This document shows, piece after piece, positions 1-7,432 of a stretch of DNA of 64,000 bases. The first letter of the stretch is position 1. The number at the start of each line of letters is the position of its first letter. Below the pieces are notes generated by a model. The model searched no databases. It saw only the letters and a list, made by a program, of their open reading frames with translations, and was not told where the DNA came from. The translations under genes and the position numbers were made by a program. The DNA comes from DASZQY01 sp035548515 (GTDB taxonomy: Bacteria > Pseudomonadota > Alphaproteobacteria > Rhizobiales > Kaistiaceae): the NCBI GenBank assembly GCA_035548515.1, contig DASZSW010000026.1:1-64000 (forward strand), read 5' to 3'.

Positions 1-68
1 AGCTGAGCGCCTCGGCGGCGCCCCCCGCCGCTCCGGCCGGCGCGCCCGCCGGCCAACCGGCGCGCTAA
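1..68 (+). CDS. ctaC: Cytochrome c oxidase subunit II, C-terminal tail (partial)
   Basis: The window opens inside a reading frame that ends at TAA 66-68, ten bases before ctaD. The visible 21 codons are almost all Ala, Pro and Gly, which fits the disordered tail found on alphaproteobacterial CoxII. Identity is inferred mainly from position, because ctaC normally lies directly upstream of ctaD. No catalytic residue (CuA site) is inside the window. Confidence 0.6.
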   Translation, partial: LSASAAPPAAPAGAPAGQPAR

Positions 69-78
69 GGAAACGGCA

Positions 79-1755
79 ATGACCGATACGACAGCCTCTC
101 CCCTTCAAGCGCATGATGATCACGCGCACGCTGAAGAGCACGATCACCGCCCCTCCATCTGGAGCTGGAAGCGCTGGGTCTATTCCACCAACCACAAGGA
201 CATCGGCACGATGTATCTTGTGTTCGCCATCCTGGCGGGCCTGATCGGCGGGGCGCTGTCCGGCTTCATCCGGATGGAGCTGATGCATCCCGGGATGCAG
301 ATTTTCGGCCACGGAGACAATCCGAGCGCGCCGGGCCTGTTCGGCTGGACGGCCCAGGAATACAACGTGTTCTCGACCATGCATGGCCTGATCATGATCT
401 TTTTCATGGTCATGCCGGCGATGATCGGCGGGTTCGGAAATTGGATGGTGCCGCTGATGATCGGCGCGCCGGACATGGCGTTCCCGCGGATGAACAATCT
501 CTCGTTCTGGCTGCTGCCGTTCTCGTTCGCGCTGGCGATGATCTCGTTGTTCGTGCCCGGCTTTGGCCCGTATCCGGGTTTCGGCGGCGGCTGGACGCTC
601 TATCCGCCGCTGTCGACGGTCGGCCATCCGGGCCCGGCGATGGACCTGCTGATCCTGTCGCTGCACATTGCGGGCGCCTCTTCGATCCTCGGCGCGATCA
701 ATTTCATCACCACCATCTTCAATATGCGCGCGCCGGGCATGACGCTGCACCGGATGCCGCTGTTCGTCTGGTCGATCCTGATCACGGTATGGCTGCTGCT
801 GCTGGCGCTGCCGGTGCTCGCCGGGGCGCTGACGATGCTGCTGACGGACCGCAATTTCGGCACCCAATTCTTCGAGCCGGCCGGCGGCGGCGATCCGCTG
901 ATGTACCAGCACCTGTTCTGGTTCTTCGGCCATCCGGAAGTCTATATCCTGATCCTGCCGGGCTTCGGCATGATCAGCCAGATCGTCTCGACGTTCTCGA
1001 AGAAGCCGGTGTTCGGCTATCTCGGCATGGCCTATGCGATGGTGGCGATCGGCTTCATCGGCTTCATCGTCTGGGCGCACCACATGTACACGGTCGGCAT
1101 GGGTTTCGAGCTGGAAGCCTATTTCGTCGCCGCGACCATGGTCATCGCGGTGCCGACCGGCATCAAGATATTCTCCTGGATCGCGACGATGTGGGGCGGT
1201 TCGATCGAGTTCAAGGTGCCGATGCTGTGGGCCGTGGGCTTCATCTTCCTGTTCACCGTCGGCGGCGTCACCGGCGTCCAGCTGTCCAACGCCGGCCTCG
1301 ATTACGTGCTCCACGACACCTACTACGTCGTCGCGCACTTCCACTACGTGCTGTCGCTGGGCGCCGTCTTCACCATCTTCGCCGGCTTCTACTACTGGTT
1401 CCCGAAGATGAGCGGCTACATGTACAACGAGACGCTGGGCAAGCTGCACTTCTGGGTCACGTTCATCGGCGTGAACCTCGTCTTCTTCCCGCAGCACTTC
1501 CTCGGCCTCGCCGGCATGCCGCGCCGCTACGTCGATTACCCCGACGCCTTCGCGGGTTGGAACTTCATCTCCTCGGTCGGCTCGTACATCTCGGCCTTCG
1601 GCGTGGTGATCTTCCTCTACATGCTCTGGGACACCTTCGCGAAGAAGCGCGTCGCCGGTGCCAACCCGTGGGGTGCGGGCGCGGTGACGCTCGAGTGGAT
1701 GCTGCCCTCGCCGCCGCCGTTCCATCAGTGGGACGTGCTGCCGCGCATCAAGTAA
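79..1755 (+). CDS. ctaD: Cytochrome c oxidase subunit I (aa3 type)
   Basis: Catalytic core subunit of the aa3-type terminal oxidase in the inner membrane. It passes electrons from CuA to heme a and the heme a3-CuB centre, reduces oxygen to water and pumps protons. The 558-aa protein has the usual twelve membrane segments after a His-rich cytoplasmic N-terminus. Visible ligands are His102 and His422 (heme a), His420 (heme a3), and His285 plus His334/His335 (CuB). The HPEVY motif at 285-289 carries the D-channel glutamate. A Shine-Dalgarno AAGGAAA precedes the ATG. It leads the ctaD-ctaB-ctaG-ctaE-surf1 cluster, although a palindromic repeat separates it from ctaB. Confidence 0.98.
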   Translation: MTDTTASPLQAHDDHAHAEEHDHRPSIWSWKRWVYSTNHKDIGTMYLVFAILAGLIGGALSGFIRMELMHPGMQIFGHGDNPSAPGLFGWTAQEYNVFSTMHGLIMIFFMVMPAMIGGFGNWMVPLMIGAPDMAFPRMNNLSFWLLPFSFALAMISLFVPGFGPYPGFGGGWTLYPPLSTVGHPGPAMDLLILSLHIAGASSILGAINFITTIFNMRAPGMTLHRMPLFVWSILITVWLLLLALPVLAGALTMLLTDRNFGTQFFEPAGGGDPLMYQHLFWFFGHPEVYILILPGFGMISQIVSTFSKKPVFGYLGMAYAMVAIGFIGFIVWAHHMYTVGMGFELEAYFVAATMVIAVPTGIKIFSWIATMWGGSIEFKVPMLWAVGFIFLFTVGGVTGVQLSNAGLDYVLHDTYYVVAHFHYVLSLGAVFTIFAGFYYWFPKMSGYMYNETLGKLHFWVTFIGVNLVFFPQHFLGLAGMPRRYVDYPDAFAGWNFISSVGSYISAFGVVIFLYMLWDTFAKKRVAGANPWGAGAVTLEWMLPSPPPFHQWDVLPRIK

Positions 1756-1791
1756 GACGACTACGGTCGAAGGAACGAGATGAAACTCGAT

Positions 1792-1888
1792 TGTCGTCCC
1801 CGCGAAGGCGGGGACCCAGTGTCCGCCGAGGGCGCCAGCATTGCCATGCCGGCGGATACTGGATGCCCGCCTTCGCGGGCATGACAGG
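1792..1888. repeat. Palindromic repeat family A, complete copy
   Basis: A roughly 97-bp unit fills the ctaD-ctaB gap. Its ends are imperfect inverted repeats of about 29 bp (starting TGTCGTCCCCGCGAAG and, on the other strand, TGTCATGCCCGCGAAG), and each end also folds on itself around CGAAGG or CTTCGC. A second full copy lies at 5887-5982 and a half copy at 5818-5848. No protein is encoded. This resembles REP/MITE-like elements that are common between alphaproteobacterial genes. Confidence 0.85.
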
Positions 1889-1902
1889 ATAAGATTGCGC
1901 AA

Positions 1903-2832
1903 ATGGCGATGGACCGCATCTCGAACGAAGCAGTGCTGGACGAAGCCAACACCGGCAACGTCCGCGATTACGTCGCGCTGCTGAAGCCGCGCGTGATGTC
2001 GCTCGTCGTCTTCACCGCGCTCGTCGGCATGGCGGTCGCGCCCGGCCACGTGAATCCCGTCATCGGCGCCGCCGCGCTGCTGGCGATTGCAGTTGGGGCA
2101 GGGGCCGCCGGCGCCCTCAACATGTGGTTCGACGCCGACATCGACCGGCTGATGCGCCGCACCGCCCCGCGCCCGATCCCCGCAGGCCGTCTCGCCCCCG
2201 GCGATGCGCTGGGCTTCGGCCTGGCGCTGGCGATCGGTTCGGTCACCTTCCTCGGCCTCGTCACCAATCCGCTGTCCGCAGCGCTCCTCGCCTTCACGAT
2301 CTTCTTCTACGTCGTGATCTACACGATGTGGCTGAAGCGCAGCACGCCGCAGAACATCGTCATCGGCGGCGCCGCCGGTGCGCTGCCACCGGTCATCGGC
2401 TGGGCGGTGGTCACGAATTCCGTCTCGATCGAAAGCCTCGCGCTGTTCCTGATCGTGTTCCTCTGGACCCCGCCGCACTTCTGGGCCCTGTCGCTCTACC
2501 GCAGCGACGATTACGCCCGGGCTGGCGTGCCGATGCTGCCCGTCGTCTCCGGCGCCGCCAGCACCAAGCTCCAGATCCTGATCTACTCGGTCGTGCTGAC
2601 CGTCGTCGCGGCGGTCCTCCCGCCGGCGCTCCATTTCGCCACGCCCGCATACGGCATCGTCGCCGGCCTGCTTGGCGCGCTGTTCGTCTATCTGGCGTGG
2701 ACCGTCTACCGCATGCCTGCGTCCGACACCGAGATGCGCCCGGCCCGTCGCCTGTTCGCCTATTCGATGCTCTACCTGTTCCTGCTCTTCGCCATCCTCC
2801 TGGTCGAGGATGGCTTCGGGAGCATCGCATGA
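1903..2832 (+). CDS. ctaB: Protoheme IX farnesyltransferase (heme O synthase)
   Basis: UbiA-family membrane prenyltransferase that adds a farnesyl group to protoheme to make heme O, the precursor of heme A for CtaD. The 309-aa protein shows the prenyl-diphosphate motif N-x3-D-x3-D (NMWFDADID, around residue 72) followed by a basic segment, and about nine hydrophobic helices. The ATG at 1903 lies just beyond repeat family A. A later Met two codons in is also possible. The stop overlaps the next small gene (ATGA at 2829-2832), so the two are probably translationally coupled. Confidence 0.96.
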   Translation: MAMDRISNEAVLDEANTGNVRDYVALLKPRVMSLVVFTALVGMAVAPGHVNPVIGAAALLAIAVGAGAAGALNMWFDADIDRLMRRTAPRPIPAGRLAPGDALGFGLALAIGSVTFLGLVTNPLSAALLAFTIFFYVVIYTMWLKRSTPQNIVIGGAAGALPPVIGWAVVTNSVSIESLALFLIVFLWTPPHFWALSLYRSDDYARAGVPMLPVVSGAASTKLQILIYSVVLTVVAAVLPPALHFATPAYGIVAGLLGALFVYLAWTVYRMPASDTEMRPARRLFAYSMLYLFLLFAILLVEDGFGSIA

Positions 2833-3005
2833 ACGCCACGATCGAACCCGGCGAAGGCGTCCGTCTGACCGAGGCGCAGCTGAAGCGCCGCCGCGCCCGC
2901 TCGGTCGCGATCGCACTGGCGCTGTTCGCCTTCGTCGCGATCTTCTACGTGGTGACCATCGCCAAGATCGGCGGCAACATCGCCATGAGCGGAGGCGGCG
3001 GGTGA
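2829..3005 (+). CDS. CoxF-like small membrane protein of the cox operon
   Basis: A 58-aa protein with a charged N-terminus (LTEAQLKRRRARS), one membrane helix (about residues 21-43) and a Gly-rich tail. Small proteins of this layout (called CoxF or cytochrome oxidase subunit IV-like) sit between ctaB and ctaG in many Alphaproteobacteria. Their exact role is not established. Start and stop both overlap neighbours (ATGA with ctaB, GTGA with ctaG), the strongest evidence that it is a real gene. The sequence itself has no catalytic motif. Confidence 0.85.
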   Translation: MNATIEPGEGVRLTEAQLKRRRARSVAIALALFAFVAIFYVVTIAKIGGNIAMSGGGG

Positions 3006-3601
3006 GCGACGCGCCGCAGAAGCCCCGCCGCATCAACTTCGGCGTCACCGCCGCCGCCTGCCTCGTGTTTGTCGCGGCGATGGTCGGCGCCTCGTTCGCC
3101 GCCGTGCCCCTCTACCGCATCTTCTGCCAGGCGACCGGCTACAACGGCACCGTCCAGCGCGCCGAGAAGGCGCCCGATAAGGCGATCGACCGCTACGTCA
3201 CCGTCCGTTTCGATGCCAACGTCGGCAACGGCCTTGGCTGGAGCTTCCGGCCCGACCAGCGCTCCGTCCGCATCAAGCTCGGCGAGATCGGCACCATGCA
3301 CTTCCGCGCCGAGAACCTGATGGACACCGCCTCCACCGGCTCCGCTGTCTTCAACGTCTCGCCCGATGTCGCCGGCGCCTGGTTCAACAAGCTCGCCTGC
3401 TTCTGCTTCACCGAGCAGACGCTCCAGCCGCATCAGCCGCAGGAGCTGCCGGTCACCTTCTTCGTCGATCCCGGCATGCTCAACGATGTCGACATGAGCA
3501 ATATCGACACGATCACGCTGTCCTACACCTTCTACCCGGCCACCCAGCCGGCGCCGAAGCCCGTCGCCTCCAACGCGACCCGCACCGACAATCCGCTATG
3601 A
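3002..3601 (+). CDS. ctaG: Cytochrome c oxidase assembly protein CtaG/Cox11
   Basis: Copper chaperone that builds the CuB site of subunit I. The 199-aa protein has a short cytoplasmic N-terminus, one membrane anchor (about residues 14-36) and a periplasmic Ig-like domain. The Cox11 copper motif CFCF is present (in LACFCFTEQ), and a further Cys follows the anchor (IFCQATG). The start is GTG at 3002, overlapping the stop of the preceding small gene. An ATG further upstream would run through that gene and is not credible. Confidence 0.95.
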   Translation: MSDAPQKPRRINFGVTAAACLVFVAAMVGASFAAVPLYRIFCQATGYNGTVQRAEKAPDKAIDRYVTVRFDANVGNGLGWSFRPDQRSVRIKLGEIGTMHFRAENLMDTASTGSAVFNVSPDVAGAWFNKLACFCFTEQTLQPHQPQELPVTFFVDPGMLNDVDMSNIDTITLSYTFYPATQPAPKPVASNATRTDNPL

Positions 3602-3616
3602 CCTGGAGCCAAGCCG

Positions 3617-4459
3617 ATGGCTGACGCACACGCCACCAAGCAGCATCCCTACCACCTGGTCGATCCGAGCCCGTGGCCGGTTGTGGGCTCCGTCTCCGCC
3701 TTTGTCATGGCGCTGGGCCTTATCAACTTCATGCACGGCGGCTCGGTATGGCTGGTCGTGCCGGGCCTCCTCGGCGTCCTCTACACGATGCTGTCGTGGT
3801 GGCGCGACGTCATCAAGGAATCCAACGAGGGCTTCCACACCAGTGTCGTCCAGATCGGTCTCCGCTACGGGATGATCCTGTTCATCGCCTCGGAGGTAAT
3901 GTTCTTCGTCGCCTGGTTCTGGGCCTTCTTCGATTCCAGCCTCACCGCCGGCAGCGCCATCCAGGTGTCCAAGGTCGCCTTCACCGGCGGTCACTGGCCG
4001 CCGCAGGGCATCGAGGTGTTCGACCCGTGGCACCTGCCGCTGCTCAACACGCTCATCCTTCTCACCTCGGGCACCACGGTCACCTGGGCCCACCACTCGC
4101 TGATCCACGGCGATCGCCGCGGCCTGATCCAGGGCCTCACGATCACCGTCATCCTCGGTGCCATCTTCACCTGCGTGCAGGCCTACGAGTACTCGCACGC
4201 CGCCTTCTCGTTCGGTGGCAACATCTACGGCGCCACCTTCTTCATGGCGACCGGCTTCCACGGCTTCCACGTGCTGGTCGGCACGATCTTCCTGCTCGTC
4301 TGCCTGGTGCGCGCCTACCGCAGCGAATTCACCCCGCAGCAGCACTTCGGCTTCGAGGCCGCGGCCTGGTACTGGCACTTCGTCGACGTCGTCTGGCTGT
4401 TCCTCTTCTTCTGCATCTACATCTGGGGCGGCTGGGGCGCGGTCATCCACAAGGGCTGA
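3617..4459 (+). CDS. ctaE: Cytochrome c oxidase subunit III
   Basis: Third core subunit of the aa3 oxidase, an integral membrane protein that stabilises proton uptake by subunit I. The 280 residues contain seven predicted membrane helices and typical family stretches such as SEVMFFVAWFWAFF and GFHGFHVLVGT. It starts 15 bases after ctaG with a GGAG-type ribosome site. The end of the gene runs into a family B palindromic repeat, which may define an mRNA end or processing point. Confidence 0.97.
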   Translation: MADAHATKQHPYHLVDPSPWPVVGSVSAFVMALGLINFMHGGSVWLVVPGLLGVLYTMLSWWRDVIKESNEGFHTSVVQIGLRYGMILFIASEVMFFVAWFWAFFDSSLTAGSAIQVSKVAFTGGHWPPQGIEVFDPWHLPLLNTLILLTSGTTVTWAHHSLIHGDRRGLIQGLTITVILGAIFTCVQAYEYSHAAFSFGGNIYGATFFMATGFHGFHVLVGTIFLLVCLVRAYRSEFTPQQHFGFEAAAWYWHFVDVVWLFLFFCIYIWGGWGAVIHKG

Positions 4460-4464
4460 TGGCT

Positions 4465-4583
4465 GCCCCCTCAGTCGGCTTCGCCGACAGCTCCCCCGTA
4501 AACGGGGGAGCATCCGCGGCCTTTGATCCTCCCCCGCGCAGCGGGGGAGGGGGACCATGCGAAGCATGGTGGAGGGGGCACGC
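4465..4583. repeat. Palindromic repeat family B, copy 1
   Basis: Three stem-loops in a row: GTCGGCTTCGCCGAC, CTCCCCCGTAAACGGGGGAG and CTCCCCCGCGCAGCGGGGGAG, followed by a G-rich arm ending GGTGGAGGGGGCA. The same modules recur at 4985-5037 and 6490-6639. The in-frame ATG at 4557 lies inside this repeat, which argues against using it as the start of the next gene. Confidence 0.85.
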
Positions 4584-4964
4584 ATGAACTCTGAAGACAA
4601 GGCGATCTATCCGCCGATCCCGGTCTCCGCCGGCTGGAGCGGGCGCTGCCCGCGCTGCGGCCAGGGCCGCCTGTTCGACGGCTTCCTGACGGTCAAGCCA
4701 CGCTGCGAGAACTGCGGACTCGATTTCAGCTTCGCCGACTCCGGCGATGGCCCGGCGGTCTTCATCATGATGATCGTCGGCTTCATCGTCGTCGGCCTAG
4801 CGCTGTTCGTCGAATTCACCTTCCACCCGCCGTACTGGCTGCACGCGATCCTCTGGATCCCGCTCGTCCTCGGCCTGTCGATCGGGCTGCTCCGGCCGTT
4901 GAAAGGCCTGATGATCGCGCAACAGTACAAGCACAAGGCCGAGCTCGGGCAGCTCGATCAATGA
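4584..4964 (+). CDS. DUF983 family membrane protein
   Basis: A 126-aa protein with an N-terminal zinc-ribbon-like pair of motifs (CPRCGQGRLF and CENCG) and two membrane helices. DUF983 proteins are regularly encoded between ctaE and surf1 in Alphaproteobacteria and are presumed to help oxidase assembly, but no biochemical role is established. I chose ATG 4584 because the ORF can only be extended upstream (ATG 4557) through the repeat element. Gene order supports a link to cytochrome oxidase biogenesis. Confidence 0.9.
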   Translation: MNSEDKAIYPPIPVSAGWSGRCPRCGQGRLFDGFLTVKPRCENCGLDFSFADSGDGPAVFIMMIVGFIVVGLALFVEFTFHPPYWLHAILWIPLVLGLSIGLLRPLKGLMIAQQYKHKAELGQLDQ

Positions 4965-4984
4965 CGCCGGGCAGGCCGCGCCGG

Positions 4985-5037
4985 TCCTCCCCCGTGAAAC
5001 GGGGGAGGGGGACCACCGAAGGCGGTGGAGGGGGCAC
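4985..5037. repeat. Palindromic repeat family B, copy 2
   Basis: A short copy of the family B module: stem-loop CTCCCCCGTGAAACGGGGGAG, then GACCACCGAAGGCGGTGGAGGGGGCA. It occupies the gap between the DUF983 gene and surf1. Confidence 0.85.
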
Positions 5038-5067
5038 ACCACGCGTGGAGATCACGCAAGGCAAGAC

Positions 5068-5811
5068 ATGACCCGCCGCTGGCGCAGCCTGATTGTCCCT
5101 GCCATCGCGACTGCCGTGGTCTGCGCCATCCTCGTCGGCCTCGGCATCTGGCAGGTCCAGCGCCTCGCCTGGAAGGAGGCGCTGATCGCCGCGGTCACCG
5201 CGCGCATGCACGCCGCGCCGATCCCGGCGCCGACCCCGGCCGAATGGCCAACGCTCGACTTCGACGCGCTGGAGTACCAGCCGGTCACCGTCACCGGCCG
5301 CTATGACAACGCCCACGAGGCCTACGTGATCTACGCGCTGACCAGCCCGAAGGGCCCGGTCGGCGGTATCGGCTATGAGGTGATGACGCCGTTCCTCGCC
5401 GACGCCGGCTGGACTGTCTACGTCAACCGCGGCTTCGTACCCGCCGCCAACCGCGATCCCGCGACTCGCGCCGCCGGTCAGATCGAGGGCGAGACGAACG
5501 TCACCGGCGTCCTTCGCCGGCCCGCCGACCGCGCCTGGTTCATGCCCGGCGACAATGCGGAGAAGAACGAGTGGTTCTCCCGCGATCCCGCGCTCTACGC
5601 CGCCGCTGCCAATCTGCCGCGGCCCGCGCCGTACATCATCGACGCGGCCGCCGATCCGTCATTGCCGGGCGGCCTGCCGCAGGGCGGGGAAACCGTCGTC
5701 GACTTCCCCAACAGCCACCTCGGCTACGCCATCACCTGGTTCGGCCTCGCACTCACCGCCGCCGGCGTCTTCCTCGCCTACGCCATAAGCAAACTGCGCG
5801 CCGGGACATAG
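5068..5811 (+). CDS. SURF1 family cytochrome oxidase biogenesis protein
   Basis: Membrane-anchored assembly factor that helps deliver heme A to subunit I of the aa3 oxidase. The 247-aa protein has the SURF1 topology: one N-terminal helix (about residues 8-28, containing GLGIWQVQRLAWKE), a large periplasmic domain, and a C-terminal helix (NSHLGYAITWFGLALTAAG). The Gly-x-W-Q near the first helix and the Y-x-W-F-like motif near the last are family hallmarks. It is the last gene of the cox cluster. The next 880 bases are repeat-rich and non-coding. Confidence 0.95.
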   Translation: MTRRWRSLIVPAIATAVVCAILVGLGIWQVQRLAWKEALIAAVTARMHAAPIPAPTPAEWPTLDFDALEYQPVTVTGRYDNAHEAYVIYALTSPKGPVGGIGYEVMTPFLADAGWTVYVNRGFVPAANRDPATRAAGQIEGETNVTGVLRRPADRAWFMPGDNAEKNEWFSRDPALYAAAANLPRPAPYIIDAAADPSLPGGLPQGGETVVDFPNSHLGYAITWFGLALTAAGVFLAYAISKLRAGT

Positions 5812-5817
5812 CACTGC

Positions 5818-5848
5818 CGTCATCCCCGCGAAGGCGGGGGTCCAGTTG
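5818..5848. repeat. Palindromic repeat family A, half copy
   Basis: A single arm of the family A element (CGTCATCCCCGCGAAGGCGG and a following CCAGT-like end) lies just after the surf1 stop, in the same orientation as the full copy 40 bases further on. Confidence 0.75.
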
Positions 5849-5886
5849 CAGGGGCGCTTCAGGCCACGCGCGTCACAGAACCCAAG

Positions 5887-5982
5887 CGTCATCCCCGCGA
5901 AGGCGGGGACCCAGTATCCGCCGTCTTCGCAAGTTCGTCCGCGACGGTGGTTACTGGATGGCTGCCTTCGCAGGCATGACAG
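5887..5982. repeat. Palindromic repeat family A, complete copy
   Basis: A second 96-bp unit matches the 1792-1888 copy at both ends: CGTCATCCCCGCGAAGGCGG on the left, and GCCTTCGCAGGCATGACAG on the right. The centre has diverged. Length and arm structure are conserved while the middle is not, as expected for a palindromic mobile or REP-like element. Confidence 0.85.
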
Positions 5983-6489
5983 CTGATGGCTGCCGGCCGC
6001 GAGCCAGCGGCACACAATTCTGCATCGAGCATAAGAAAAAAGTTATCCCCGCCCGCCGCCTATCCCTGATGATGCCACTGTCCTCGCTCGACGAAGGGGC
6101 GCCAACCGGTGGCGACCAGTTGCGGAGCGGACTCCGGTGAGGAGTGGGCCGGCTTGCCGGTCCGGATGCGGCGCCCGCCGCGATTGGCTCGCAGCCAGCG
6201 CGAAGCGGGACGACCCCCGGCCGGGCCGTCGGCTCACCGCCGTCTGCCTCGTGAGAGGCTTAAGCTCCCGCAACGGAGCGAAGCTCCTGGCCGAAGGGCC
6301 GCGAAATCGCCGCGGCGGGCGCTCACGCGAGCGCCCACAAAAGACAATCGGACGGCACTCGCACGAGCGCCCGCCACCCCTTCGGGGGACCGAAACAAGA
6401 GACCGTGGAGCGCCGAAGGCGCGACAGGGAACGCAAACAATGACTCGGACCGAAAGCGGCCGCGAGAACGATCAACTGTGCCCAGCGTT
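5983..6489. other. Non-coding stretch with a run of short hairpins
   Basis: No credible gene is seen. The open frames here have the Arg/Pro/Ala-rich composition of random GC-rich DNA and no recognisable domain. Positions 6275-6422 hold a string of perfect small palindromes: GGAGC/GCTCC (6275-6287), GGCC/GGCC (6289-6300), GCGA/TCGC (6301-6310), GGGCGCTC/GAGCGCCC (6317-6336), CCCC/GGGG around TTC (6377-6387) and GCGCC/GGCGC (6410-6422). Loops are two to four bases. It could be a structured RNA or degraded palindromic elements. I cannot decide which. Confidence 0.5.
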
Positions 6490-6639
6490 GCGAGACCCCC
6501 GCCGGTCTCGCTGCGCTCGGCACCCGCCCCGCAAGGGGGAGAGAAGCAGTGCGTTTCATCCCCACGCTTTCGGATGAGGCACCATCCCTCCCCCTTGCGG
6601 GGAGGGGGGACCGCCGAAGGCGGTGGGTGGGGGTCTCGC
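6490..6639. repeat. Family B unit with 11-bp terminal inverted repeats
   Basis: A 150-bp unit bounded by GCGAGACCCCC (6490-6500) and its perfect inverse GGGGGTCTCGC (6629-6639). It contains family B modules: GCCCCGCAAGGGG, CTCCCCCTTGCGGGGAGGGG and ACCGCCGAAGGCGGT. Its outline is that of a small non-autonomous (MITE-like) element. No flanking target duplication is obvious. Confidence 0.7.
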
Positions 6640-6691
6640 GAACGTCAACAAGGAGAACGAACGTCTCGAACCCAACGCCCATCAACGAGGA

Positions 6692-7312
6692 CTAAGCGTG
6701 CCCCGCATCCCCCGACAATCGCGCGAGATCGACGCCCATCGTCGACAGCGCCCGCCCATACTTCGTCTCGAGGTTCTGGTCGAAGATGAGATCGGGGATC
6801 GCAGGGCAATGCAGCCAGCCGTTCGCCTGGATCTCGCTGTCGAGTTGCCCCGGCGACCAGCCGGCATAGCCCAGCGCCAGCATCGCGCTCTGCGGTCCGT
6901 TGCCGGCGGCGATCGCCTTCAGGATCTCCAGCGTCGCGGTGAGCGAAACCTGGTCGTCGATCGGAAGCGTCGAATTCTCGATGAAATAATCGGAAGAGTG
7001 CAGGACGAAACCGCGCCCGGTTTCCACCGGTCCGCCGCGGTGCACCTGCATGCGTCCGGCCGGACCGGGCAGGCGGATTTCGGGTCCCTCGGGGATGATG
7101 TCGAGCTGCACCAGAAGATCGCGGAAGGTGATCTTCTGCGCCAGCTGGTTGATGGTGATGCCCATCGCGCCTTCGGCGGAGTGCGCGCAGATGTAGACCA
7201 CCGTGCGTGCGAATGGCCCGTCGGTGATCGATGGCATCGCGATCAGGAACTGCCCGTCGAGATATCCCCGGCCGGAGGAGCGACGTTCGGAACGGGAGGG
7301 CAACTTCGCCAT
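6692..7312 (-). CDS. YqgE/AlgH family protein
   Basis: A 206-aa member of the UPF0301 (YqgE/AlgH) family, which has a known fold but no settled molecular function. Family-typical stretches include GQFLIAMP, FARTVVYIC-H, GAMGITINQ, HRGGPVE and LGYAGWSPGQLDSE. The start is taken at ATG 7312, which gives the usual family length plus a short basic N-terminus. The open frame continues far upstream through the antisense of the neighbouring exported protein, and that extension is not credible. It is transcribed divergently from the DsbD-like gene. Confidence 0.93.
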   Translation of the reverse strand: MAKLPSRSERRSSGRGYLDGQFLIAMPSITDGPFARTVVYICAHSAEGAMGITINQLAQKITFRDLLVQLDIIPEGPEIRLPGPAGRMQVHRGGPVETGRGFVLHSSDYFIENSTLPIDDQVSLTATLEILKAIAAGNGPQSAMLALGYAGWSPGQLDSEIQANGWLHCPAIPDLIFDQNLETKYGRALSTMGVDLARLSGDAGHA

Positions 7313-7432
7313 GGTGAGGAAAAGGCTACCACTGTTCGGCTGAAAGGAAAGACCGTGACTGGTGCGAATGGTCACGAACAAATGAACCCCGCGCATTGTT
7401 CCGGCACGTGTGCTGCCGCTATGTTCCGCGCC

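Noticed and set aside
441..1892. 483-aa open frame inside ctaD
   Set aside because: Arg/Ala/Pro-rich shadow in another frame of ctaD with no domain or ribosome site.
6017..6130. tmRNA, RNase P RNA or DnaA-box cluster in the 6 kb gap
   Set aside because: No conserved core sequences of either RNA. The single TTATCCCCG is two mismatches from a DnaA box and stands alone.
4465..6639. CRISPR array
   Set aside because: Repeats are palindromic, irregularly spaced between genes and lack uniform spacers; no cas gene is present.
6109..6789. 226-aa open frame across the repeat region
   Set aside because: Composition is that of random GC-rich DNA, it crosses palindromic repeats and the antisense of yqgE, and has no ribosome site.
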